39,568 nucleotides of DNA from CAYSYH01 sp964435455 (GCA_964435455.1 CAYSYH010000004.1:1-39568); one strand, 5' to 3'; positions 24,177-33,321 are shown, counted from the stretch's first letter. The notes: generated by a model from the sequence alone, not told the origin. Made by a program: numbers and translations.

Positions 24177-24206
24177 TGGACAAATACTCTTATAAAAAGG
24201 TATAAT
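24177..24206 (+). promoter_or_regulatory. Promoter of lysS
   Basis: TGGACA (24177-24182) and a perfect TATAAT (24201-24206) are spaced by 18 bases. Transcription would start near 24213, downstream of the first ATG at 24205 (which lies inside the -10 box) and just before the ATG at 24217. Confidence 0.6.
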
Positions 24207-24216
24207 GTCTATTGCT

Positions 24217-25731
24217 ATGAAAGATTCTACACAAAAGCCCTTAGAACAATTAAGACAAATACGCTTAGAAAAGTTAAAAAAGCTTAAAGAAATAGGTATA
24301 AATCCTTACCCCTCTCAATCTAAAAGAACTTGTACTTTAGGTTACATTTTAGAGAATTTTAAAAAAATAGAAGGAAAAGAAGTTTATGTTACAGGCCGTT
24401 TAATGTCTTGGAGAGAACACGGTAAATTATTATTTACCGATTTACAAGATGCATCTGGTAAAGTCCAGCTTTATATTCGTCAAGATATCTTAAAAAAATT
24501 TAGCAAAAGGTCTCAAAATTTAGGTTTTTCAGAACTTAATTTACTTGATATTGGGGATTTCGTACAAGCTTTTGGAGAAATTACAAAAACAAAAAGAGGT
24601 GAAATATCTGTTTTAGTTAAAGAAATAAAAATTTTATCTAAATCACTAAGACCTATACCTGCAAAAGAAGGGTTAAAGGATAGAGAACTCCGTATGCGCA
24701 GACGTTATTTAGATTTAATTGTTAATAGGGAGGTTTTTGAACGTTTTAAACGAAGAGCGCTATTTTGGCAGGCTCATAGAGAATTTTTTAATCAAAAAGA
24801 GTTTTTAGAAATTAATATACCTGTTTTAGAGCCTGTTCCCGGGGGTGCTGATGCCAAACCATTTATAACTCATATGGACTCTATAGATGAGGATTTTTAT
24901 CTTAGAATTTCTCAAGAATTATATTTAAAAAGATTAATTGGTGGGGGTTATGAAAAAGTTTATGAAATAGGACCTAGATTTAGAAACGAAGGTTTATCAG
25001 ATGAGCATTTACCAGAACATATGGCTATGGAATTTTACTGGGCGTTTGCAGATTGGAAGGAAGGTATGCAAATGGTACAAGACCTCTATAGTTATGTTTT
25101 AAAAAGAGTTTACGGTAACAAAACATTATTTAATATAAGAGGTTTTGAAGTTGATTTTAAAAAAGGATGGAAAATAATTGATTTTTCCAAGTTAATGAAA
25201 AAACATTACAATATAGATATTAAAAATGTAAATTTAAAGACTGTGGAAAGATTATTAAAAGAAAATGATATAAAAATAGATTTTGATTTAAATGTAGCTA
25301 GAGGTATTGATAATCTTTGGAAAAATTTACGAAAGTCTATAGCAGGACCTGCTTTTTTAATTAATCATCCAAAATTTTTATCTCCTTTGGCTAAATCTAA
25401 CCCTAAAAAACCTGAAATTGTTGAAAGGTTCCAACCTATTATAGCAGGTAGTGAGTTGGGCAATGGTTGGTCTGAATTAAATGATCCTTTAGACCAGTAT
25501 GAACGTTTTATGGAACAGCAAAGACTTAGGGAAAAGGGAGATGAGGAAGCCCAAATGTTAGATATTGATTTTGTGGAAATGTTAGAGTATGGTATGCCTC
25601 CTACATTTGGTTATGGCCATAGTGAGCGCGTTTTTTGGTTTTTAGAGGATGTTCCTGCTAGAGAAGGTGTTCCTTTTCCACAGCTAAAACACGAATTAGA
25701 CGAAACTACTAAAAAAATTTACAATTTATAA
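24217..25731 (+). CDS. lysS: Lysyl-tRNA synthetase (class II)
   Basis: The enzyme charges tRNA-Lys. The N-terminal OB-fold anticodon domain spans about 45-145 (V-Y-V-T-G-R-L-M-S-W-R-E-H-G-K). Class II motif 2 is YEIGPRFRNEGLSDEHLPE near residue 250, with the catalytic core around E-F-Y-W-A, and motif 3 is FGYGHSERVFWFL near the C-terminus. The open frame begins at 24205, but that ATG lies within the TATAAT promoter, so the ATG at 24217 (MKDSTQKPLEQ) is preferred and gives 504 residues. Motif 3 normally reads G-x-G-x-D/E-R; here it is G-Y-G-H-S-E-R, a slight departure. The HD-domain gene follows after 14 bases. Confidence 0.92.
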   Translation: MKDSTQKPLEQLRQIRLEKLKKLKEIGINPYPSQSKRTCTLGYILENFKKIEGKEVYVTGRLMSWREHGKLLFTDLQDASGKVQLYIRQDILKKFSKRSQNLGFSELNLLDIGDFVQAFGEITKTKRGEISVLVKEIKILSKSLRPIPAKEGLKDRELRMRRRYLDLIVNREVFERFKRRALFWQAHREFFNQKEFLEINIPVLEPVPGGADAKPFITHMDSIDEDFYLRISQELYLKRLIGGGYEKVYEIGPRFRNEGLSDEHLPEHMAMEFYWAFADWKEGMQMVQDLYSYVLKRVYGNKTLFNIRGFEVDFKKGWKIIDFSKLMKKHYNIDIKNVNLKTVERLLKENDIKIDFDLNVARGIDNLWKNLRKSIAGPAFLINHPKFLSPLAKSNPKKPEIVERFQPIIAGSELGNGWSELNDPLDQYERFMEQQRLREKGDEEAQMLDIDFVEMLEYGMPPTFGYGHSERVFWFLEDVPAREGVPFPQLKHELDETTKKIYNL

Positions 25732-25745
25732 TATTTCTAAAAAGC

Positions 25746-26300
25746 ATGCCATTACCTTCTAAAAAACAAGCCTTAAGTCTTCTAAAAGAACATGTTAAAG
25801 ATTCTTATCAGCAGTTACACAGTCTTATGGTTGCCACCGCTTTAGAACAAATAGCTAAAAAAAGAAATGAAGATGCTATTTTATGGTATGTTACAGGGCT
25901 TTTGCATGATTTAGATTATTATGAATATCCTAAAGAGCACCCTAAAAAATCTTTAGAATGGTTTGTAAAATGGGGGTACCCTCAAGATTTAATTAGGGCT
26001 ATTGAGGCACATGCTTATTCTAGAATAAACGCACCCAAGCCTGATACCCTGTTGGCTAAATATTTATATGCAACTGACGAATTAAGCGGTTTGATGTATG
26101 CTTATAGTTTGATGAGACCTACAGGGTTTAAGGGTATGACCCCAACAAGTGTAGTAAAAAAGCTTAAAGATAAAAGATTTGCAGCTAAAATAGACCGTAA
26201 TGAAGTAAATGAAGCTTTGGATTTAATAGACGAAGAAAGGAATGATTTTATTAAAATACTAATAGATGTTTTTTCTAACATGCCCGAGTTGGAAAAATAA
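25746..26300 (+). CDS. HD-domain hydrolase
   Basis: The 184-residue protein is an HD-superfamily phosphohydrolase. The metal-binding pattern is complete: a first His in QLHSLMVATAL near residue 21, the His-Asp doublet in GLLHDLDYYEYP near 54, a later His in AIEAHAYSR near 87, and an Asp in YATDELSGL near 108. Such proteins remove phosphates from nucleotides or signalling molecules; the substrate is not evident. It starts 14 bases after lysS and may have its own promoter within the lysS end (TATAAT, 25727-25732). It ends 260 bases before serS, with the T-box between. Confidence 0.9.
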   Translation: MPLPSKKQALSLLKEHVKDSYQQLHSLMVATALEQIAKKRNEDAILWYVTGLLHDLDYYEYPKEHPKKSLEWFVKWGYPQDLIRAIEAHAYSRINAPKPDTLLAKYLYATDELSGLMYAYSLMRPTGFKGMTPTSVVKKLKDKRFAAKIDRNEVNEALDLIDEERNDFIKILIDVFSNMPELEK

Positions 26301-26380
26301 ATTTTTTAAATATTTCTGCATAATTGCTATACGCTTATTTACACTTGCGTTTTTTTTTTGTAAAATAAAGCTGATCTTAA

Positions 26381-26530
26381 AAGCGTTGAAGAGGGGTAGC
26401 GCCCTTGGAGCTGTTAGGGAAAGGTTCTTTTTAGAATTTTAACCTAATCGTTTTGCAAACGTAAAATGCTTACACAAGAGGCCTTGACAAGGCAAGGGGA
26501 GTGGTACCGCGGCTCTTTTAGTCGTCTCCC
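26381..26530 (+). promoter_or_regulatory. T-box riboswitch leader of serS
   Basis: The leader carries the T-box core TGGTACCGCGG (26502-26512). The antiterminator is complete: GGGAG (26497-26501) pairs with CTCCC (26526-26530), the TGGTACC bulge follows, and GCGGCT (26509-26514) pairs with AGTCGT (26520-26525) with two wobbles. A preceding hairpin GCCTT/AAGGC lies at 26481-26493. A basal stem pairs 26381-26387 with 26465-26471 and encloses a compact Stem I region. T-boxes sense uncharged tRNA through the specifier and the 3' end. The specifier codon could not be placed with confidence; a Ser codon UCG occurs at 26448-26450. No U-tract terminator follows. Confidence 0.9.
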
Positions 26531-26560
26531 TAATTATATTACTCAAATTTAAATTAGTAT

Positions 26561-27925
26561 ATGCTAGATATAAATTATATAAGAAGAAACCCTAAACAGG
26601 TTTTAGATGCAATAAAAAACAGAGGTGTACAGGATAAAGTAAACTTTAAAGATTTTTTAACTTTAGATTCGAAATGGTTAGATTTAATAAAGAAAGTAAA
26701 TAACCTTCGTACTAAAAGGAATAATCTTACAAAGAAAATTTCAAAAAATCCAACAAGTTCCAAAGATTTATTAAAAGAAGCTTCTATTTTAAAAAAAGAA
26801 CTTCAAAAATACGAAAAAGAACTAAAAGAAGTAGAAAAAGAAAGAAATAATCTTTTATATTGGATACCTAATATACCTTTGAATGATGTTCCATTAGGAG
26901 GATCTGATAAAGATAATATAGAGTTTAAAGCTTGGATTCCTAAAAAAGGTTATCTTACTAAAGAACAATTAAGTAACTATAACGGTAGTAGTGCTTTTAT
27001 GCCTAAGAAGGCTAGTCACTCTAAAGAATCTTTTAAACCCCTTCCTCATTGGGAACTGGGTAGAAACTTAGATATTATTGATATAGAGGCTGGTGCCAAA
27101 GTTTCTGGTAATAGGTTTTATTACTTAAAAAATGAAGGAGTTTTACTTATATATGGAATTTTTGATTTACTTTTTAAACACTTGGTCACAAAAGAAAATT
27201 TTATACCTATGATTGTTCCTTTGCTAGTCCGTGAAAAGGCTTTATTTGGTACCAGTCATTTTCCTGAGGAGGTAGATCAAGTTTATAAAATAGATTCTTA
27301 TAATGTAGAAGATAAAAATAATCTATATCTTGTAGGCTCCTCAGAACCTTCTTTATTTGCTTATCATATGGATAAAATTTATAAAAAACAAGATTTACCT
27401 ATAAAAATGGTAGCTATTACACCTTGTTTTAGGTCCGAGGCAGGGTCTTGGGGTAAAGATGTACGTGGTATAAAGCGTACACATCAGTTTGATAAGTTAG
27501 AAATGGATGTAATATTAGAAGGTTCTTTAAATGAAGCTCGTAAAGTCCAAGAATATTTATTATCTATAAATGAGTGGCTTTTGCAACTTTTGGAGATACC
27601 TTATCATATTATAAATATGTGTACAGCTGATTTGGGGTACTTTGCAGCTGCAAAAAAATATGATGTAGAAGTTTGGTTACCTTCTTCGCAAGAATATATG
27701 GAAGTTTGTTCTGATAGTATTACAACCGACTATCAATCTAGACGATTAAACATAAGATATAAAGACTCCCAAGATTTAAAATATGCATTTACTGTAAATG
27801 ATACTGGAGCTACTCACAGATTGTTAATTGCTGTTTTAGATCATTATCAGCAAAAAGATGGTTCTTTGTTAGTCCCCAAAGCTTTAAGGCCATATGTAGG
27901 TAAAGATATTATAGTTCCTAAATAA
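26561..27925 (+). CDS. serS: Seryl-tRNA synthetase
   Basis: The enzyme charges tRNA-Ser. The N-terminal long coiled-coil arm (about 28-105) that grips the tRNA-Ser variable arm is followed by the class II core. Motif 2 is TPCFRSEAGSWGKDVRGIKR near residue 290, then THQFDKLEM, and motif 3 is VNDTGATHRLLIAVLDHYQ near 415. The serine-pocket T-A-E element reads SSEPSL here, a variation also likely in relatives. The length of 454 is slightly above average. A T-box leader lies 31 bases upstream, so synthesis should rise when tRNA-Ser is uncharged. The stop overlaps the start of the next gene (TAATG). Confidence 0.95.
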   Translation: MLDINYIRRNPKQVLDAIKNRGVQDKVNFKDFLTLDSKWLDLIKKVNNLRTKRNNLTKKISKNPTSSKDLLKEASILKKELQKYEKELKEVEKERNNLLYWIPNIPLNDVPLGGSDKDNIEFKAWIPKKGYLTKEQLSNYNGSSAFMPKKASHSKESFKPLPHWELGRNLDIIDIEAGAKVSGNRFYYLKNEGVLLIYGIFDLLFKHLVTKENFIPMIVPLLVREKALFGTSHFPEEVDQVYKIDSYNVEDKNNLYLVGSSEPSLFAYHMDKIYKKQDLPIKMVAITPCFRSEAGSWGKDVRGIKRTHQFDKLEMDVILEGSLNEARKVQEYLLSINEWLLQLLEIPYHIINMCTADLGYFAAAKKYDVEVWLPSSQEYMEVCSDSITTDYQSRRLNIRYKDSQDLKYAFTVNDTGATHRLLIAVLDHYQQKDGSLLVPKALRPYVGKDIIVPK

Positions 27926-28581
27926 TGACTTTTATTGTTAATAAAAGGAATGTTCTTTACTCTGTTAAGTCTCCCATATCCGGTTTTATTGAAGTAATTA
28001 GAGGTATTCATGGCTTAGAATTACATATAAATGGAGCTGTGCAAACAGTAAAAATGTTAAAAAACAAAAGGATAAATTACTGGGAAATTGCTACAAATTT
28101 GGTTAATGTGTCTCCTGATTCCAGAATTTTGTTGCTAGGTTTAGGTGGGGGGGAGATAATAAGGAATCTTTTAAATAAACATCCTATTTTAAATATTACT
28201 GTGATAGAGTTAGATCCTATAATAGTAGAAATTTATAATAAGTTTTTTAAAGAAGAAAAACATAACCCAACAATAATTTTAGCTGATGCTTATGATTACA
28301 TGCTTAAGAATAATATAAAATATGATTTGATTTATACTGATATTTATTTTAAAAACTGTTTCCCAAAAAAATTTTTAAATGAGCCATTTTTAACTAAAGT
28401 ATCTAAGTCTTTGTCCTTACAGGGATTTTACATATATAACTATGTGGTGGGGGATTTTTTAGCCTCTACTAAGTTGCTTACTATAGAAAATATTTTTAAA
28501 CATTATTTTAGAAGAGTTTATTATAAAAGAATTAGCCCAAATATGTTAAATTACTTATTTTTTGGTTCTAATAAGTTATAA
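27925..28581 (+). CDS. Spermidine synthase-like SAM-dependent methyltransferase-fold protein
   Basis: The 218-residue protein has the Rossmann-type fold shared by polyamine synthases. The binding loop ILLLGLGGGEIIRNLL lies near residue 70, the ribose-binding acid in VIELDPIIVEIYNKFF near 92, and D-A-Y-D-Y-M near 120, with the Asp in YDLIYTDIYF near 135. The N-terminal strand domain of about 55 residues is short. Many proteins of this build are annotated as spermidine synthase without proof; aminopropyl transfer is not established here. The ATG overlaps the serS stop, so the two are translationally coupled, though the functional link is not clear. Confidence 0.78.
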   Translation: MTFIVNKRNVLYSVKSPISGFIEVIRGIHGLELHINGAVQTVKMLKNKRINYWEIATNLVNVSPDSRILLLGLGGGEIIRNLLNKHPILNITVIELDPIIVEIYNKFFKEEKHNPTIILADAYDYMLKNNIKYDLIYTDIYFKNCFPKKFLNEPFLTKVSKSLSLQGFYIYNYVVGDFLASTKLLTIENIFKHYFRRVYYKRISPNMLNYLFFGSNKL

Positions 28582-28610
28582 TATTAAAAGTATAAACTTT
28601 TTAGTTTTAT

Positions 28611-29075
28611 ATGTTTCCTTTTTATTATCTTTTTGTTTTTTTTATTGCAGAAATCCTTATAGCCTTGCTATTTTTAATTTTTTTATTTATTTCAATTAAA
28701 TATTTTTATAAAAAAGATCTGTTAAGTTTAGGAATTTTAGGATCTGTGTTTGCATTTTTGGTTTCTGAGTTAATTAAATCTTTTGTACCTACGTCTCGTC
28801 CTGAATTTCCATTATTAGGATATAGGGAGGGATCTAGTTTTCCTTCTACACATGCCTCTGTTTCTTTTGCTTTAGCCACAGCTGTTTTTTATGTAGACCG
28901 AAAGTTAGGGTATATATTTTATATAGGTGCTATTTTGGTGTCTTTAGGTAGGGTTTTAGGGGGAGTACATAGTTTAATTGATGTAATAGCTGGTATGCTT
29001 ATAGGTATCTTATGTACTTTTATTATCCATAAATATTCGGTACATTTAATTTTGGGGAGAAAAAAGAATGTTTAA
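28611..29075 (+). CDS. PAP2 family phosphatase, probable undecaprenyl-diphosphate phosphatase (BcrC type)
   Basis: The 154-residue membrane protein has about four to five helices and the three PAP2 phosphatase motifs: K-x6-R-P as KSFVPTSRPEF near residue 56, PSTHASVSFA near 80, and S-x-G-R-x-x-G-x-x-H-x-x-x-D as SLGRVLGGVHSLIDV near 117. The motif 2 His and motif 3 His needed for catalysis are kept. Such proteins dephosphorylate lipid phosphates. The overlap with uppP by eight bases strongly suggests a shared role in recycling undecaprenyl carrier, as BcrC does. Confidence 0.88.
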   Translation: MFPFYYLFVFFIAEILIALLFLIFLFISIKYFYKKDLLSLGILGSVFAFLVSELIKSFVPTSRPEFPLLGYREGSSFPSTHASVSFALATAVFYVDRKLGYIFYIGAILVSLGRVLGGVHSLIDVIAGMLIGILCTFIIHKYSVHLILGRKKNV

Positions 29076-29877
29076 TTATATATTGCTTGGTTTAATACAA
29101 GGTGTTGCAGAGTTTCTTCCAATAAGTTCAAGTGCCCATTTATTTTTACTTCATAAATTTTTATCTGTTCCTCAAGATATTAGTCTAGATATTTTATTAC
29201 ATTTAGCTACAGTTTTAGTAATAATATTTTTTTACAATAAGGAAATAATTAAGCTTTTTTATTCTTTTTATAAGGATTTTAAAAAAAATTTTTTTCATTT
29301 AAGTAGGTATTCTTATGATTCTAAATATGCTTTTTATCTTTTTGTCTCTACTATACCTGCTGGTATTTTAGGGTATATTTCAAAAGATATTTTAAAAAAA
29401 TACCGTTCTGTCCCCACTATAGTTTTTATGTTATTAACAGTCTCTTTATATATGTTATATATTCAAATTTATAAATTTTCCTCCAATGGTAACTTTAACA
29501 AAACTACTAAAATTAATTTTAATAAAGCATTATTGATAGGTATTTCTCAAATGTTTGCACTTATTCCCGGATCTTCTCGTAGTGGATTAACAATTGGTAC
29601 TGCAAAATTGTTGAATGTAACTAATAATAAATCCATAGAGTTTTCTTTTTTAAGTGCGGTTCCTTTAATTTTTGGTGCTTTTTTAGTTAGTTTAAAAGAT
29701 GTTCAAAATTTTGATTACTTTTTAAATGTTCCAATTCTAGTTTCTTTTTTTACAGCTTTTTTTGTAGGTCTTATTACTATTAAAGCTTTTTTATCTTTTT
29801 TTAATAAATATGGGTTTAAGTATTTTATTTTATACAGAATATTGTTGGCGGGTATACTTTTATTTCTTTTATTCTAA
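29068..29877 (+). CDS. uppP: Undecaprenyl-diphosphatase UppP (BacA)
   Basis: UppP recycles the lipid carrier used for peptidoglycan and other glycan building blocks. The 269-residue protein has about seven to eight membrane segments and both family motifs: GVAEFLPISSSAHLFL near residue 11 (with the E and the SSS run) and PGSSRSGLTI near 165 (catalytic Arg). A GGGGAGA just upstream of the ATG looks like a ribosome binding site and overlaps the end of the PAP2 gene. It follows that gene with an eight-base overlap, so two unrelated phosphatase families with the same probable substrate are co-expressed. Confidence 0.95.
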   Translation: MFNYILLGLIQGVAEFLPISSSAHLFLLHKFLSVPQDISLDILLHLATVLVIIFFYNKEIIKLFYSFYKDFKKNFFHLSRYSYDSKYAFYLFVSTIPAGILGYISKDILKKYRSVPTIVFMLLTVSLYMLYIQIYKFSSNGNFNKTTKINFNKALLIGISQMFALIPGSSRSGLTIGTAKLLNVTNNKSIEFSFLSAVPLIFGAFLVSLKDVQNFDYFLNVPILVSFFTAFFVGLITIKAFLSFFNKYGFKYFILYRILLAGILLFLLF

Positions 29878-29906
29878 AATTAGCTTTTACTTGACCTTTG
29901 GTATAT

Positions 29907-29912
29907 TATAAT
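29907..29912 (+). promoter_or_regulatory. -10 box of secA (leaderless type)
   Basis: A perfect TATAAT ends six bases before the secA ATG at 29919. TTGACC at 29891-29896 is only 10 bases upstream, too close for a usual -35. Confidence 0.6.
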
Positions 29913-29918
29913 ATCGTT

Positions 29919-32528
29919 ATGTTATCTTTAGTAAAAAAAGTTTTTGATACAAATGAAAGAAGATTAAATAAATTAAGGCCTATTTTACATCAAGTAAATA
30001 GGCAAAGAGATTTAGTAAAGAAGTTATCTGATGCACAAATAAAAGCTAAAACAAAAGAATTCAAAAAAGAGCTGAGGGCTATTGGAGTTGAAAAACAAAA
30101 GGAATATTTAGATAGTATACTCCCCCAAGCTTTTGCATTGGTTCGCGAGGTAGCTAAAAGAACTATGAATATAGAACATTATGATGTTCAAGTTCTTGCT
30201 GGTATAGCTTTGCATAAGGGAAATATAGCTGAACAAAAAACAGGTGAAGGTAAAACCTTAACGGCAACTCTTCCCCTTTATTTAAATAGCTTAACAGGAA
30301 AAGGAGTTCATTTAGTCACACCTAATGACTATTTGTCTAGACATGGCGCAGGCTGGTATGGTCCCATATATGACTTTTTAGGTGTGAGTGTAGGTGTGAT
30401 TGTAGAAAATGCTAGTTATGTTTATGACCCTGCTTTTACAAATGATTCCTTTGATGATGAGTACTCTAAGCATTTAAGACCTGTTTCAAGAAAAGAGGCT
30501 TACAAATGTGATATTACGTATGGAACTAACAACGAATTTGGTTTTGATTATTTACGAGATAATATGCAAAATTCTTTTGAAGATATGGTACAAACAAACC
30601 CCTTAGGGCAATATAATTCCCATTATTTTGCTATTGTAGATGAAGTAGATTCTATACTAATTGATGAGGCTAGAACACCTCTAATTATTTCTCAACCATC
30701 TGATGTAAAACAAAGTGACTATGCTTTATATGCTAATATAGCAAAAAAATTACAAAAAAATACTGATTTTGAAGTGGATGAAAAAGATAAAACAGCTTCT
30801 CTTACTGAAATAGGGCTTAGAAAAGTGGAAAAGATGTTAGGAATAGAGAATTTGTATGAAACCGATTTTGATATTGTTAGGCAAGTAGAAAACGCAGTAA
30901 AAGCTCGCGCACTTTATCAAAAAGATAAAGATTATGTAGTACAAAATAACCAAGTAAAAATTGTAGATGAATTTACAGGTAGAATTTTACAACGTAATAG
31001 ATATAGTGGGGGTTTGCATCAAGCTATAGAAGCAAAAGAAGGCGTTCCTGTTCAACCCGAATCCAAAACAGTAGCTACTACATCCTACCAAAATTATTTT
31101 AGATTATATAAAAAGTTAGCCGGTATGACGGGTACCGCTAAAACAGAAGAAGAAGAATTTTACAAGATTTATGGCCTGGAAGTTGTGGTAATTCCTACAA
31201 ATAAACCGGTTATAAGAAAAGATCATCCCGATGTTATATATAGAACAGAATCTGCTAAATTTAGGGCTGTAGCAAAAGATATAAAAGAGCGTTATCAAAA
31301 AGGCCAGCCTGTATTGATTGGAACTACAAGCGTTGAAAAATCGGAGTTTTTAAGTAACCTATTAAAACGTTTAAAGGTGCCCCATAAAATATTAAATGCC
31401 AAACATCACGAAGTAGAGGCCCTTATTATATCTCAAGCGGGTAAAGTAGGAGCTGTTACTGTAGCTACAAATATGGCAGGTAGAGGAGTAGATATTAAAC
31501 TTGGAGGAGATCCTGTAGATAAAAGGGAAGAGTCTAAAGTTAAAAAACTAGGAGGTCTATATGTAATAGGTACCGAAAGACATGAATCTAGAAGGATTGA
31601 TAATCAATTGCGGGGGAGGAGCGGGAGGCAAGGTGACCCTGGAGAATCTCGTTTTTATGTTTCTTTACAAGATGATTTATTAAGGATTTTTGGAGGTGCT
31701 CAAGTAGAACGTTTAATGACAAGGTTTGGTTTAGACGAAAACGTACCTCTTTCTTCTAAAGTAGTAAGCCGTTCTATTGAGAATGCTCAAAAAAAAGTAG
31801 AGGGTGTGAATTTTGATTATAGAAGAAGTATCGTACGTTTTGATGATGTTTTAAATGTTCAAAGAGAGCATATTTACAGATTACGTAGAATAATTATGCA
31901 AGTCCCAGAATTTGAAAATGTTCACCCTTTTATTGAAGAATCTATAAGATTTACTTTAGATTCTTTTAACAATTGGTACTTATCACAAATATTATCTTCA
32001 AAAGCTAAAAAGAAATATAAAGAATATTTTAAAAAATATAAAAAAGATTGGCTTGTATTTGTAAAGGTAGACACTTTAAATATTATTAATACTTTATGGA
32101 TGGACCATATTGATATAATGTCGGATTTAAGACAAGGTGTTGGATTACGTTCGCATGGCCAGTTAGATCCTTTGGTAGAGTATAAAAGAGAGGGAAGATT
32201 ATTATTTGATAAATTATTGGCAACTATTTGGGGTACTATGGATAAGCGAATTGCAAACATAGAAATAAAAGAAGTATTATCCTCGCAAGGTGAACTAGAA
32301 GATAATTCAAAATCATCCATAGAAAATTTAGTTTATAATGATACTACAAGCCAAGAATATGGAGTGGCTAACGAAATTAACTTAAATTTAAATGATTCTT
32401 CTAATTTATCTGTAAGTAATAATTCAAAACCCTTTGTAATACCAAAAGATCAAAAAATTGGACGAAACGATCCGTGCCCTTGTGGTAGTGGGAAAAAGTA
32501 TAAACATTGTCATGGAAAGTTTGCGTAG
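29919..32528 (+). CDS. secA: Preprotein translocase ATPase SecA
   Basis: SecA drives proteins through the SecYEG channel. The 869-residue protein has the Walker A motif AEQKTGEGKTLTATLP near residue 105, the DEAD-like Walker B VDEVDSILIDEARTPL near 245, the preprotein-crosslinking region after 260, and RGRSGRQGDPGESRF near 565 (helicase motif VI). The C-terminus carries the SEC-C zinc motif IGRNDPCPCGSGKKYKHCHG, which binds SecB or the ribosome. The open frame extends 21 bases upstream to 29898, but that part includes the promoter; MLSLVKKVFDTNERR is the normal SecA start. The 3' end overlaps prmC by 17 bases. Confidence 0.97.
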   Translation: MLSLVKKVFDTNERRLNKLRPILHQVNRQRDLVKKLSDAQIKAKTKEFKKELRAIGVEKQKEYLDSILPQAFALVREVAKRTMNIEHYDVQVLAGIALHKGNIAEQKTGEGKTLTATLPLYLNSLTGKGVHLVTPNDYLSRHGAGWYGPIYDFLGVSVGVIVENASYVYDPAFTNDSFDDEYSKHLRPVSRKEAYKCDITYGTNNEFGFDYLRDNMQNSFEDMVQTNPLGQYNSHYFAIVDEVDSILIDEARTPLIISQPSDVKQSDYALYANIAKKLQKNTDFEVDEKDKTASLTEIGLRKVEKMLGIENLYETDFDIVRQVENAVKARALYQKDKDYVVQNNQVKIVDEFTGRILQRNRYSGGLHQAIEAKEGVPVQPESKTVATTSYQNYFRLYKKLAGMTGTAKTEEEEFYKIYGLEVVVIPTNKPVIRKDHPDVIYRTESAKFRAVAKDIKERYQKGQPVLIGTTSVEKSEFLSNLLKRLKVPHKILNAKHHEVEALIISQAGKVGAVTVATNMAGRGVDIKLGGDPVDKREESKVKKLGGLYVIGTERHESRRIDNQLRGRSGRQGDPGESRFYVSLQDDLLRIFGGAQVERLMTRFGLDENVPLSSKVVSRSIENAQKKVEGVNFDYRRSIVRFDDVLNVQREHIYRLRRIIMQVPEFENVHPFIEESIRFTLDSFNNWYLSQILSSKAKKKYKEYFKKYKKDWLVFVKVDTLNIINTLWMDHIDIMSDLRQGVGLRSHGQLDPLVEYKREGRLLFDKLLATIWGTMDKRIANIEIKEVLSSQGELEDNSKSSIENLVYNDTTSQEYGVANEINLNLNDSSNLSVSNNSKPFVIPKDQKIGRNDPCPCGSGKKYKHCHGKFA

Positions 32529-33321
32529 TATACTAACAAACCCTTATCTAAAAAAAAGTTTTAGGTGGATTCTTAAAGATAAATACCATCTTTCCGATTT
32601 ACAAATAAATGATGTTTTAATGGATAAAGTATCTTTAACCTATTCTCAAAAAGAGGATTTACATCGGTTACTTAAAGGTGAACCTATTAATTACATAATA
32701 GGTTGGATAGATTTTTTAAATTGTAAGATAGATTTATCTTTTAAGCCTTTAATCCCTCGTCCCGAAACAGAGTATTGGGTTAGTAAAATTATTTTTAAGT
32801 ATAAGAAATTTAAACCCAATTCTTCTTTGAATATTTTAGATTTAGGTTGTGGGAGTGGTTGTATAGGTATATCTATTTTAAAAAACATTGATAATACTTT
32901 TGTGGATTTTGTAGATATAGAAAGTATTTTTTTGCAGCAAACAAAGAAGAATTTAAATTTGAATAATATAAAATCTTCTAGATATACTTTAATTTTAAGT
33001 GATCTTTTTTATAAATTAAAAGATAAACAGTACGATTTAATTTTGTCTAATCCTCCTTATATTCCATTTGGTTTAAAAAACAAAGATTTAAAATGGGAAC
33101 CCTCTATAGCCCTTTATAGTGGTAAATACGGATTGGGTACCATAAATAAAATTATAAAATATTCAAAAGTTCACTTAAGAAAAAACGGCAAGGTATTTAT
33201 AGAGTTTAATGGTACTTTAAAACAACAAGGAGAAGTTAAAAAGAATCTGAAAAAACTCAATTACCACTATAATTTTTATAAAGACCAATATAACTCTTTG
33301 CGATATTTTTCATTTGGTTAA
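32512..33321 (+). CDS. prmC: Peptide chain release factor N5-glutamine methyltransferase
   Basis: PrmC methylates the Gln of the GGQ motif of release factors. The 269-residue protein has the N-terminal helical domain, then RPETEYWVSKII near residue 83, the SAM loop ILDLGCGSGCIGISIL near 108 and the catalytic NPPYIPFGLKNK near 180. The open frame extends upstream to 32458, but that part lies inside secA and translates the end of SecA in another frame; the ATG at 32512 (MESLRSILTNPYLKK) is the expected start. It overlaps the secA 3' end by 17 bases. The gene then runs to within two bases of the convergent lipoprotein gene. Confidence 0.92.
   Translation: MESLRSILTNPYLKKSFRWILKDKYHLSDLQINDVLMDKVSLTYSQKEDLHRLLKGEPINYIIGWIDFLNCKIDLSFKPLIPRPETEYWVSKIIFKYKKFKPNSSLNILDLGCGSGCIGISILKNIDNTFVDFVDIESIFLQQTKKNLNLNNIKSSRYTLILSDLFYKLKDKQYDLILSNPPYIPFGLKNKDLKWEPSIALYSGKYGLGTINKIIKYSKVHLRKNGKVFIEFNGTLKQQGEVKKNLKKLNYHYNFYKDQYNSLRYFSFG

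Noticed and set aside
29891..29896. TTGACC as the -35 of secA
   Set aside because: Only 10 bases separate it from the TATAAT; polymerase needs about 16-18.
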